Positions 23,263 through 34,098 of a DNA stretch of 64,000 nucleotides are shown one piece after another. The notes beneath the pieces are model-generated. The model was not told the origin of the DNA. It did not search any database and saw only the letters and a list, made by a program, of their open reading frames with translations. This DNA comes from Macrotrachela quadricornifera (Eukaryota > Rotifera > Eurotatoria > Philodinida > Philodinidae). The first letter of the stretch is position 1. Each line of letters starts with the position of its first letter. The stretch is from NCBI GenBank assembly GCA_022393335.1, contig JAJEKB010021100.1, positions 255,101 to 319,100 of the forward strand, written 5' to 3'. The position numbers and the translations under genes are program-made.

Positions 23263-25430
23263 TTAGCACAAGCATTTTTTGTTTTTCGGATGACATTTTG
23301 TACCACATTTAATATATTTAGCTTTACATGGACAAGATTTTGTAGCACATTTACCAGTACAATTGCATGTTTCTGCTACTGGATTTATTCCTACAGTCAT
23401 ATACTCTTTACATGCTTGTGAAAATGCAATTGTTGGTAGAACTGCTGGATCAACACTACGTAAATTGGGAAAATCATATTTTCTTAAATCCAAGAGATCT
23501 TCAACGCCATATAATGCTGATAATATACCTTTCAATGTACACAGCTTATACATCGTAAAATCATTCGATGATGAATGAATAGATATAACTTTACACGGTA
23601 AAATAGAGGATGTATTGTTGGTTCGATCAACTCGGTCAAATTGAAGACCAACAAGATCTCCTAACTGATATTGTTGTTGTTTCACGGCATTATTATGTAA
23701 TTTTTGACGTTTATACACTGGTTTCAAAAAATCAGTTTCTGCTTCATCCCGAATATTTTTATGCGTATGATTGGGTGTATCAGCAGTTGAACTTTGAACA
23801 GTTGTATCATTGTCCACAATAGAAACATCTATGTAATGAAAGAAAAATTAAGTCAAATGAGTGTTTGACTAAATATTATATGCTACTCTGTGACAAACCT
23901 TCAGCAATATTATTATCGTTTAAGCCTAGAAAACTACTAACACAGGCGATACTTGTTCTTTCCGGAGTTTTAGCAAGAGTACCATCAGGAATTATGATGG
24001 TATCTGGAACAGAAGTAAGTGCTGATGATTGAGGTTGAAGTGTTAGATGAAATATTTGATCATATGCATCTAAAGTATTTATTTGATTGCTGTTTTCAAG
24101 ATCATTTGAACCATCATCTGTTCCAATAGTAGATATATCATAATGATGTACTTAAAAAGCAAAGGTGAACCTTTTCTAAAGAGATATACCTAATATAAAA
24201 CTTACATTCGTTGAGTTGATGAATAGAATTATTAGGAAGATTTTCTTCATTTTCTATACCAAATTGACTGATAACTTTCCGTATTTCAAAATCTGATCTG
24301 GGTCCTTGACTAAAAACAACTTCATAAGGTGTTTTATTTGTGATTTTAGCAACACTGGTATTAATTGCGTAAACAATTGGGCCTAAACCTTGACAGAAAT
24401 ATATATTGAAAGTAATGAAATGTAATAAACATGAACATGTATTTACTACCTGAAGACCAGTTATCTGTATGATTATGCTGCATCCATTTCTGTAAAGCCA
24501 TTTCTAAAGTACGATTATTATATTCAATCAGGCCCTGTTTTTTTGAATGCCGCGCTGTACCATTTATAATTACTAAATCTGTCCAAGTGTTTCTCAAATC
24601 CTACAGAAAAAAAAGATGTTCCTTTTCATTCAAAAAGGTTTTTAGGAACATACTTCTATTATTTGAGCAACAAACTCCTTTCCGCTGTTACTTTGAACTA
24701 TGCAAGGAGGACCAAAGGCATAAAACTGATTCAACAGTTTTTCTACTACAGGCTTTGTTTCTGTAGATTCGAGTGGATAAACCCATAAGAACTTTGAAAA
24801 ATGATCTTTAACGTGTAAAATCCATTTAAATTTGCCATCTGGACGATACCTCATATCGATGAGGTCCACGTGAATACGCGTTAAATAACCTATTGGAATG
24901 CTCTCGTTACCTATTTAACAGAAGAAGAATTGAAAGCAATATTAGTAGTAGCAAACGTCACTCACTAGTAGGAAATATGGGAAAGGTTTGTCGATTGCTG
25001 CACGAATCACATAGCTTAATGAAAATCATAACAACATCATACGGAATCCAGGAATATTGCGATTTAACCTAGAAATTACATTTTTTTGTCTTATGAAAAA
25101 ATAACATTACATATTACATACTTCTTTCCATGTCTTATCTCTTCCGGAATGGCCTACATGGTTATGACATTCATATAATTTTGTATAAAGCTCTTCATAC
25201 GGCACAACTGGACGACTAATTTTGCTACTACTATATACAACATTTGCATCACCACTTTTAACAAGTATAAAGTGCTTCTGAGCCCAATGCTTGAATTGTG
25301 GATCACCCCAGCCATCGCGTAGCACCAAAATAATATCTTCATACATTTCTTTTTTAATTACATACTTAGCACGAAATTTTTCATTAAGATTTTGAATATG
25401 GATATCGAGTTTTTTGTAAAATATGTCCAT
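23263..25430 (-). CDS. Integrase (rve) domain protein, Ginger/KRBA2-like, 606 aa in 7 exons
   Basis: Minus-strand exons with in-phase GT-AG introns: 25122-25430, 24966-25068, 24654-24910, 24450-24600, 24206-24388, 23899-24150, 23263-23828. Residues 89-126 form the H2C2 zinc-binding domain (H89/H94, then CDSC at 123-126). The rve core follows: first Asp at 153 (RIHVDLIDM), and Glu249 in QGLIEYNN. At the second catalytic position the usual SDNG is SNSG, so Asp is Asn212. A flexible Ser/Thr/Asn-rich region (about 345-480) leads to a chromo-like segment with QYQLGDLVGLQF. The protein ends in a Cys-rich tail (CNCTGKC, KSCPCKAK, then CGTKCHPKNKKCLC) of the CRC/TCR-like kind seen in Ginger-type and KRBA2-like proteins. 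The frame is intact over all 7 exons, and I found no TIRs. It could be a domesticated, catalytically inactive integrase or a recently dead transposon. Confidence 0.85.
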
Positions 25431-25977
25431 GTATAATCTTAAATTTTATAAATGTCGAATTTATTTTTTATTAACATTGATTTCATTAGAGATGTTCTCA
25501 TTCTGTAGACCTATACATTCGATTTCTCTCTTTATTTTTCTTTTCATCAGAAAAAAAACAGAAATAATGATGCGTTTACCGTTGATTAGGGGAATTTTAA
25601 ATTATCCTAAATACTTTTTTTCCTACCATATATATGTGTATGCTTCGTCTTATAATCGATCCGGAATGAAAAGGAAACACAAAACTACAGCATGTAACAT
25701 AGTGAAAAACAAGACATACATAAAAGACCTTCATTCATTCTCATCTCCCATTATCATGTGTATGAATGATCACGGTTGATTGATCAAGATAAATAAATAA
25801 TGATTGGGGAAAGCCCAATAATATCATTCAATATAATCAAGCAAAGCAACTTGCTAGTGGCCCATTGATTGATGTAAATAAAAATTAATGGGAAAAATTC
25901 AATAATTTCATTAGATATAAGTACCCAAGGTAATTTACTTGGTAAATACATAAAAAACAGCTTCAAGACATTGCAAC
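25431..25977. other. Intergenic, AT-rich
   Basis: This is the presumed promoter side of the integrase gene. I see no other feature. Confidence 0.5.
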
Positions 25978-26332
25978 ATTACCCATGCAGACAAACAAAC
26001 GGCTGCAACGGTGTTTCAACGTGTTTATCGATAGGAAGTGAAGAAAAAACGCTTTATAACCGATTATATTATTGATAAAAAAAATCAAAGGGTTAAAATG
26101 CGTTAACGCTGCTATCAACGTGTTTTAACGCTGGAAATACATTCATTTTTATGCGTGTACATATATGAAATATGATGAGTATTCATCACTTGTTGAAATA
26201 TGATCACTTTTCTTATTTATATCAGCGACCCGCTTTAATATGAAGTCTGGACTTGATATGATTCTATTAAATGAAAATATCAGTGCTTTTATTATAAAGG
26301 AAAATTAGCAAGCTTCATGTACTAGGATCAAC

Positions 26333-26430
26333 AGGAAAACATCTGAATACCTGTCATTAGTATTCAGTATTCATAGGTACTCATTAGTGCCCACAGGTAT
26401 TCAGGCTTTTCAAGTATTCACATGTTTTCC
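26333..26430. repeat. Imperfect hairpin within the TIR element
   Basis: CTGAATACCTGT at 26343-26354 is complemented by ACAGGTATTCAG at 26393-26404. AGGAAAACAT just outside it is partly complemented by ATGTTTTCC at 26422-26430. The loop carries several GTATTCA repeats. Confidence 0.6.
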
Positions 26431-27370
26431 CCTTTGAAGGAACTATATATTATTTTACTCTTATATAAGCTTCATTTCTTTATGATCGACTGGTGTTTAC
26501 ATATATTACGCCTAGCATTATAAAAGTAAAAAAATAAAACAAAAGTAATTAAACTCTAATCAAAATTTTTTACAAACGGACTAGAAATAATCATAGATTT
26601 TTGTTACACCAAATATAAATGATTAAAGTATTACATTTTCTATAACATATTCATTCATTCCTGTTGGTGGCAGTGTTGACCAATAACAGCAGCGTTCTTT
26701 GCTTCTTTGTCTCATTGTCTCAAGAACATTGAGAGAGTGAGAGTAATAATCATTCATTTAATCTTCATTAAATCAATACAAATCTTTGTAATTTATCTTG
26801 AAGCACATGTTTCTAAAGATTTCCTGACTTAAATATTCTATAATTCACATATTATGATAAATTTCTATTTCTTTCAAGATTTGGCCAGATTTATTTCTCA
26901 TTTATTAATATGCACATTCAAAATTAATACCGAAGTAATTAGTTGAGTTGCAAACTGTTATTTCGGATTAAAAAATATCAGTTACGATGAAATTTGTGCA
27001 AGATTTACATATTTTTCGCACTGTTTCAAGTACCTTATTTATATAGGTAAAAATATTTAAGTAGCTTAACTTTTCTCCCCTTTTCTTTCCATTGATTACG
27101 TAAGAATAGTTTGATATTTTATAGGTGTTTGTCATCGAAGTGGTATATGAGCTGGGTAATGCAAATAGGCATGAACTAGAACATATAAAATCGAAAAGAG
27201 AGAATGCTATTATTAGATTATTATTCACTATATTTAAAATTGAAATGAGTATTCCTTGCATTACACTGGTCTCGAATGTAACCTTCGCATGATGATATTT
27301 CTGTAATTGTGTCTATAGAATAAGTAAAAATATTTTAAGAAATTACGATAGTAGTTAGGACTAGCTAGTC

Positions 27371-27580
27371 AAGAATCACTGCAAAGCTTACAAATTGACA
27401 TTTCAATTATAAGTAAAAAGTAATAAATCTATCACTCAGAAAAATGTAAAATTGCACAAATTATCTATATTCTTCAATCTCTGATCTTCTATCAATTCAT
27501 ATTCTTTCACCTATATTATTTGCTGCTGAACATTCATCTTATAATTGTAATATCAATTTGTAAGCTTTGCAGCGACTCTT
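27371..27580. mobile_element. Fold-back MITE-like sequence (210 bp)
   Basis: Arms of about 43 bp (27371-27413 and 27538-27580) are inverted copies differing at only a few positions. They include an exact core CTGCAAAGCTTACAAATTG. The AT-rich centre codes for nothing. A 12-bp palindrome gactagctagtc abuts the left arm. It lies nested in the larger TIR element. Confidence 0.75.
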
Positions 27581-27766
27581 TCATAGTTTTAATTACTGAA
27601 AAAGAGTTTTGTCTAAAATTGATATAATAGGGTGTAGGTGTAAGAAAAATAGCACTGTTAAAACGCTCGACTTCGAACATTTTCTATTATGCACAACGCG
27701 TCGAATGAAAAATATGTACGAGTTGTTTTGACGCGTTATTTTCGCTATTCTGACTGCATGGGTAAT

Positions 27767-28447
27767 AGTGGGAAAAAATCAGTTGAAACCGCGATATAAT
27801 GTATATTTGGCCCAATTATTAATCGCTCTCTGTCGCTGTCGTCTAAGGTAGTAGACTGATGAGTCATAAAATAAACAAAACGATGCGAATGCTTTCATAG
27901 GAAAAAATCAATGCTTCGTTATTATAATGAATGGTGATAATACGTGTCTCATATACGGATGAATGCATACACACTAGTGTCTTCTCTTTAACATATAATG
28001 ATTTTTGATCATGTTTTTGGACACTAAAAGGAATTTTAAGGGATTAGAATTTGTTATTTCTCCCTTGAACTCGATTCTATACCTTAGTTTCCAAATGAAA
28101 ATAGGCAATTTCGAGTATCTTAAACCAAAACGATGGAGCACGCTTCGTTTAATAGGCATTAAGAGACCTACGATCGAAATAAAACCATACTTTTAATACT
28201 TTAGATAAATATTATCCATATCGATCATGTATACATTTTAAGTCTGGTTAAATAGAAATCTTTACTTTGAATAGAGTCACTCAAAAAGTGTTAAACTTTC
28301 AAGAATGTTTTTACTAATTCAATTTGCAAATTTTCGATTAATGGAATATCTTGAAAAATTTATAAGAAAAAGTAACTTTCTAATTAAAAGAAATATTTAT
28401 CTCATCCATATTCGAAACGAGTACTGACGAAATCATAAAAAATACAG
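27767..28447. other. Intergenic
   Basis: No gene is supported. The open stretches on both strands near 27974-28196 overlap each other and resemble nothing I know. Confidence 0.5.
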
Positions 28448-29002
28448 CTATGATATATGAGTTAAACGTTTCATGATGATGGTATGAAGTTTCGATTCTC
28501 CGATATAAAAATCAAATTCAACGAATTTATTAAAACCATAATATGCATAAAATTTTTGTGCCTTAAAATTCTTAAACCATACACCGAGCCATAAGGGTCG
28601 TCCAGGATAATGTTCGTCTGTCCAAGATAAAATGATATTCATCAATTGTTGACCAAATCCATGATTTTGTTGATCACGTTGAATGTATAATCGACTCAGT
28701 AGTGGATCTTCATTTGGTTGAACATCAGGATGAGGGAAATCACAAAGATCAACCATTGCATAACCAACAAGTTCACCATTTATTTTATTTTCTACTACCC
28801 ACGTAGCTCGTTTGGAATCAATTACGCTGTTTGTGATGTTTTCTAAACTTGTTGATGAATGAAAAAAAGTATCGAGGTCCTTTTCAGAAAAAACAATGGA
28901 AAAATCTTCGATATATGCTTCTCGAAAAGTCTTTTGACGGAGTTGAAATAGTGCATTCATATCAGAAACATCAGCACGACGAAGAATAAATTGATTATCC
29001 AT
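28448..29002 (-). CDS. GNAT-family N-acetyltransferase, PaiA-like (184 aa)
   Basis: This should transfer an acetyl group from acetyl-CoA to an amine. Beta-strand 4 (LLSRLYIQRD, 101-110) is followed by the acetyl-CoA pyrophosphate loop QNHGFG (112-117). Next come PLWLGVWFKNFKAQKFYAYYGF (136-157), the GNAT motif B block, and a C-terminal strand ending IIMKRL. The LGVW-x-x-N-x-(K)A-x-x-FY-x-x-x-GF arrangement is that of bacterial PaiA/spermidine acetyltransferase-like GNATs, so polyamines or similar amines are plausible substrates (inference). It is a single exon without signal peptide. The bacterial look and lack of introns suggest horizontal origin, which the sequence alone does not prove. Confidence 0.88.
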   Translation of the reverse strand: MDNQFILRRADVSDMNALFQLRQKTFREAYIEDFSIVFSEKDLDTFFHSSTSLENITNSVIDSKRATWVVENKINGELVGYAMVDLCDFPHPDVQPNEDPLLSRLYIQRDQQNHGFGQQLMNIILSWTDEHYPGRPLWLGVWFKNFKAQKFYAYYGFNKFVEFDFYIGESKLHTIIMKRLTHIS

Positions 29003-29760
29003 ATTTTAAAATCAAATTCAAAATCATATAATAAAAACAAAATACATCAAAATTATTTATAAAGTTTTTTATTTGCTACTTTTCAATGTCTCATGAGGAA
29101 CACTTCTTATTCAGTCGAATTTACAGTTAGGATGGAATTGTGTACATGTAATGATCTATATCTCGTATAATAAAAGTTATTCATAATTAAATAATCATTT
29201 TACCTACTTTTTAAACAGAAAATAAAGATATCAGTGTCGATTGTTGACTTAATACCTCAAACATAAGATAAGAAAACAGCTTTTGCATTCTTTTTTTCGT
29301 TCTTACTTAACATAGATGCCGATATATACAGGTGTTTTCAAAAAAACAAAAAATAGAAAAAATCTTATTTTATAGAAAGAATGATCGTGACTCATGACAT
29401 TTTTTTCTTTAGATCTGAGACGATAGATCGGATGACGTCAGATTTCGGCAAGAATCTTGACAAACATCTAGTTTTTGTTAAACCTTTTCAAAGCATATCT
29501 CTTTGAAACATCACTAAAATCTGATATTGTGATTCGTGGAAGATAAAGGAACAAAAATCAATCTTTTCGCATAGATGACGTTTCTTTGTGTTTCATATCA
29601 TAGAAAGAAATATTTCAATTGACAAAAATTTTTCTATTTTTAAGATTCTTCAATATATCAGCTTCACTTGCATGAAAATATGACTTACATCATGTAAGAA
29701 AGTATATAAAAAAAATATTCACGTACATAGCAGTGCCCAAGCCTAATCCACAACTTTCTT
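29003..29760. other. Intergenic, AT-rich
   Basis: This is the upstream flank of the acetyltransferase. I see nothing else in it. Confidence 0.5.
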
Positions 29761-29796
29761 TCAGTGCTTAGAAAGTGATATTCTACGTCACACTAA

Positions 29797-30043
29797 TCAC
29801 TGTAGTAAAATGTCGTTCGAGGAACTGTAGATTGGTAGTGGATGTACACATATCATTGTGCTACTAGAGCATGAATATACTTTCCAGCCGACTGAAGGGC
29901 TACTTTTGATATCCTCGTTGAGTAGCAGATTTGCTACAACAGATACGTTATCGACGTACCAATCTTTGTTAGACTGAGCTGTTGCTGAACTAAATCGAAT
30001 CCTTACACTCGTCGATGTGTCCAAAGTTACAAGGAATTGCTAA
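29797..30043 (-). pseudogene. Fragment of a jelly-roll/carbohydrate-binding-like repeat protein
   Basis: A minus-strand open stretch follows a good acceptor (cttttag, ending 30044). It reads VRIRFSSATAQSNKDWYVDNVSV and then LLLNEDIKSSPSVGW, with Cys residues after it. The IRF...WYVDNVSV strand followed by an L(L)N(G)DFES..GW start is the pattern at the junction of tandem CBM4/9-like beta-sandwich repeats. Neither a start codon nor convincing neighbouring exons were found, though sequence near 30290-30420 could be another exon. It is most likely a left-over exon. Confidence 0.4.
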
Positions 30044-30044
30044 A

Positions 30045-31445
30045 AGGACGTAAACGGTGAACATTTAAGAATGACCCTCATTCGTTCTTATTACAATAAA
30101 AGAAAATACTAATTTCTTTTACCATAATATTTGACATTGGTTTTTTTTTCAAATTCTACATTTTTTTGTCTATGAAATCTGTTGGAAACTATAAGTTTCC
30201 TAATTGACTACTGTGTGATTTTTTTGTGGGAATAAATGTCTGTGATGCCTCTAACTTGGCAATAATATCTGAAACTCACGTTGGATAAGAAAGAAACGTT
30301 TTCTCTATTGTGTATTCTATACAGGACTGGTTCGAATTTAGGTATCAAATGGGATTCAAACATGCGGAGAGAAGTATGACAGAACGCAGTTCCAAAAACA
30401 AATAGTCCAGATTTTTCTCATGTTTTGAGTTAGCCATTTAATAATAATTTTGCTTAGGGTTACATTTTCAATTATGATGATTATTACTTCACTGAAATGC
30501 CACAGCCAGTTCTGCTGCTTTATATAACTTTGTTCTAAGTCAGTGCTAATGATAGTAAAAATTTTGTTGGAAAATCATGACCGAGTAACTAATTCGATGA
30601 ATATGAGAAGTTTGCACAAATATGAATTCTAGAAAAACGTAAGGGGTAAGGATAAGGGTGAGCATAGCTGCCATAATACCAAGCATTTCGATGTTGCTGA
30701 CGAAATCTTATGAAATATGAAAATTAAAATAGAAAAATTTGAGAGTACTCATACTTTATAAAATACTTGTTATTAACTATATTTCGTAACTAACTAAGTT
30801 ATATATTACTGTAAAACTACTATAAATTGTAATTCATGACGCATAGATCATAATTAAATAGGGACACCCTGTCTACATGATATATATTCAAAAAACGAAC
30901 TAAATAAATCCTTTGCGAAATAAAAGTTATTAATATAGGTCATTGATAACTGCTAGACGATCGTCGTATCGATATAATCTCTATTTCAATGATGACCCTT
31001 ACAACTGATTTTGATATATAATGTGATAAAGAATTAAGAGAGACTTTCGTAAACGTATGTTGTGTCGTTGGACAACTCATTTTTTCTATTCTGTTCATCC
31101 ATTGTATTCGTCACATATGTTCATCTATATCATCATCGGTTCATATATGTAGAAAAAAAACCGAAATTGCTTCCTATAATTTGGTTGCTTCAGCATTAAT
31201 AAGCTTTCTTCTGAGATCATTAACTTATTCTCATTTGTGATTATTTAGAAGTTATTGTTCCAACATTGATGGAACACTTGATTAATTCAACGGATTTATT
31301 TTATTTGTGTAAAACAACAAAAATACATATGCAGAGAATGAAAAAATTATGTGAGATCATCACTAAAAAGAATTTTAGAAATATTTTCAATTTAAATTGT
31401 TTTGAATAAAAGAATCATGAGCGCTGTATTTGCAGTCATTTCCCA
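30045..31445. other. Intergenic, possible pseudogene remains
   Basis: There may be decayed exonic sequence at about 30290-30420 related to the fragment at 29797. A lone mariner-like end gggacaccctgt occurs at about 30861 without a partner. Nothing else is supported. Confidence 0.4.
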
Positions 31446-32707
31446 TTATTGATTATCACTTTCGTTTTCATCTAAATTATCGAACCAGCTATCGATACTA
31501 CCTATTAGAATTTTCACCAAATACTGCAAACAAACAAAAAAATGACAGAAAATAACGATATAACAATCCTAAGGCTTACATCACCAAAACTGAATGGGAA
31601 ATTTTTGCCTTGATATGCTTGAATTTCTTTACATTCACTTCGATAATCGTCAACAACATCAAGATCTGGAATCTTTTTGTCCCAATCATTCAAATAATTC
31701 ATACATTGGTGATCGTCTAAAACGAATTAATAAAATATTGATTAATATGTTTTAAAACTGGCGAGAAAAATTGTGACAACAAAGAAAATTACATGGACAT
31801 ATGCTGGCCTTTTTAATTTACCTGTACATGCAATAATTGTCACTGGAATTAAATATGTAGGTTGACGTTCATATTTGAGAACATGCTCAAGTGTATGAAT
31901 ATCTGGACGTTCACGTTCATCTGTTGGTATACCATCAGTAGCGAGGAGAATGAGTAACTTACGTTCATGAATAATATTACGTTTATCTATAAGGACTTGT
32001 CGAAGAACGGGTACGATTGGTGTTGCACCTAAAAAGAGATTCAGATTACAGTCATTGCCAAAAAAAAATCTAGCTTCTCATCTACCTTCTGGTTCCAGAG
32101 CAAAAATAACTTCTAACTCGGATGAATTATATACATTAAACATTGGTTCTCGATTGAGAAAATAAATGTCAACACCATCAGAATCAAAAATACTAGCAAT
32201 ATCAATAACAATTGATACTATTTGCTTTAATTCATCCCCTAAAAATAATAAAAAATTAAGATTGATGCTTCATTACTACACTACAAGAAATCTAACAGCG
32301 TGTTCTCTGTTTTTCATATGGATTAGTAACTTCACCTAAAGATACAAGAAATCAGCATTTAAATGATGAATAAAAAGACAATGATTACTCACCAGCTGGT
32401 GCATTCATTGAACCTGAGTCATCACAGATAAAAACAATTTCATAACCTTTAAGAACAAGTAATTTTTCAGCAAAAGTTGGATTGACTAAATAGATTTATT
32501 TATCTATAATATAATATTTGTATTCGAGAGATACTTACTTTCATAACGTCTAACAATATTATTGAGTTTGGACATGCATTCTGCACGTAATTCAGAAGAA
32601 TATCCATTTGAATATTGATTTGAATGATATTCCTGTCGATTATTATTAACGACGGAATCATAAGAAGGTGGCGGAGTGGATGATTGTCGATAGTTGTGTG
32701 AATTCAT
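31446..32707 (-). CDS. von Willebrand A domain protein, copy A (291 aa, 7 exons)
   Basis: Minus-strand exons: 32539-32707, 32393-32485, 32297-32335, 32086-32238, 31822-32028, 31580-31716, 31446-31523. All introns are GT-AG and the frame is intact. The N-terminal 55 residues are Asn/Ser/Tyr-rich with a PPSY (PPxY) WW-domain ligand in STPPPSYDS. The vWA fold follows, with the metal-ion MIDAS site DDSGSMN, a later Thr, and ATDGIPTD. This suggests an intracellular divalent-cation-dependent protein-binding module of the copine/RGLG sort (inference). The donor of intron 3 is gttaga, weaker than the gtaaga in copy B. The C-terminus is shorter than in copy B (ends ENESDNQ). A second copy lies inverted at 54749-56037. 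Confidence 0.85.
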
Positions 32708-34087
32708 TCTATCAAAAAACAGTTGAATGAATAATACTCATTTGGACTTTTTTCCTTTTGTTTAAATAAAAAATACAGTCAGGTCAGAAGAACGCAAAAA
32801 GGAAGTAAAAAGCAGCATTATAACGGCGTATAATAGTGTACATAAAGAAAAAGTAAAGAATAATAATGTTTTTTCGACTGTAATTGAAATTATTTTTGAT
32901 GAACAAAAATCAAACAAATCCATCTACTTCGATTCAAGAATATTATTCGTTAAAAAGCTTTTCATTACTGTTTCTTATTGATGGTTTAGGTATTGACTAA
33001 ATGATGTTTAACTATTTTGCAAAACTCGGTTGATTTTTATTGTTTTCATTCACTGAAAACAACTTCCTATTTTACATTCTTCTGAATGCGAATAATACTT
33101 CATCATAGACTATAGTGTACATGAGTTGACAAACTAGTTTATTCCAACATGATCAACGAGACTGCCATAGTTAAATTATTTGTCATTACCTGTACATAGA
33201 TGTCTGTTTGTATTATTGTATGGAAAAGAAGGACATCTATAGCAGCATTTTACTGTACTAACCGTTATTGAATGAAAATAAATCTATTATGGTGACAAGC
33301 TATAATTATGAAGCATTTGTCAATTATATTATGGAATTGGTGTTCATTATTCTAAACGTTTCAGTCTGACATCCTGTAATCATAAGTAGTAGCAGAGTTA
33401 ATAACACCGAGTTTCATTAACATTCTTTAAAATCAACAATTCCATTCTTCCACGATTTTTGCAACTCAAAATCACACATTATCTCCTACATTCATACAAC
33501 TATGCATATACAAAATGTTGATTCGCTCCAATTTATTGGTCAAGTTAGTGATTTCAATCTATATAGAAAAATCTTATATAAGCTTGAGGAAATGAAATAA
33601 ACAATAAACTTTAAGTGAAGCTATATAAGCAAATGATTGAATATCTTAAGGTATTGTTAATAAAAGTGACGACGAATTTTTATATTGAATGCCTCAAACA
33701 ATCCTAAATGATATAAAAACAGTTTACTTAATTCGAATGACAGGAGTAAAATTATTGTTGTCAAATTCCCTGTTAGAAAATCATTTTTCTTTATAAAATT
33801 TGCTTATGCACGAATAATATCATATTTTTTTTTAAATAATAAAATATATATTGCATATGTATGCGGTTTAAATCCACATCCATGTTTGAGAGAATATTTT
33901 TCTCTTCCAAAAAAGATTTCTGTTTGAAAATGTTTTCCTATTGCATTCAATATAAATTTTTTATATAAATCAAACTATTTTCCATAAAGAATAATATGAT
34001 CTTCAGTAAATGAAAAAGGATTTTCATAATCATTTGATGAATTTAATAAAAACTTGAAATGTATTTTATTCTAATTTAATAATTCAT
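32708..34087. other. Intergenic, with a duplicated promoter segment
   Basis: The first ~120 bp (to about 32830) are similar in inverse orientation to 54630-54748, upstream of the other vWA copy, sharing gcgttcttctga and gagtattattcattca. The rest is AT-rich with no gene seen. Confidence 0.6.
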
Positions 34088-34098
34088 ATGGTATATAT

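Larger units (their letters stand above)
25978..27766. mobile_element. Non-coding TIR element, superfamily unclear (1789 bp)
   Basis: A 13-bp inverted repeat ATTACCCATGCAG starts at 25978 and is complemented exactly at 27754-27766. The subterminal 150-200 bp on both sides carry repeated AACGCG/GCGTTTTAAC-type motifs (for example about 26050, 26105, 26140 on the left and about 27660, 27700, 27730 on the right), a usual arrangement for transposase binding sites. The flanking duplication is ambiguous (at most AT). The interior holds no transposase remnant, but it does hold a hairpin at 26333-26430 and a fold-back MITE at 27371-27580. It is probably a non-autonomous element mobilised by an unseen partner. 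Confidence 0.6.
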
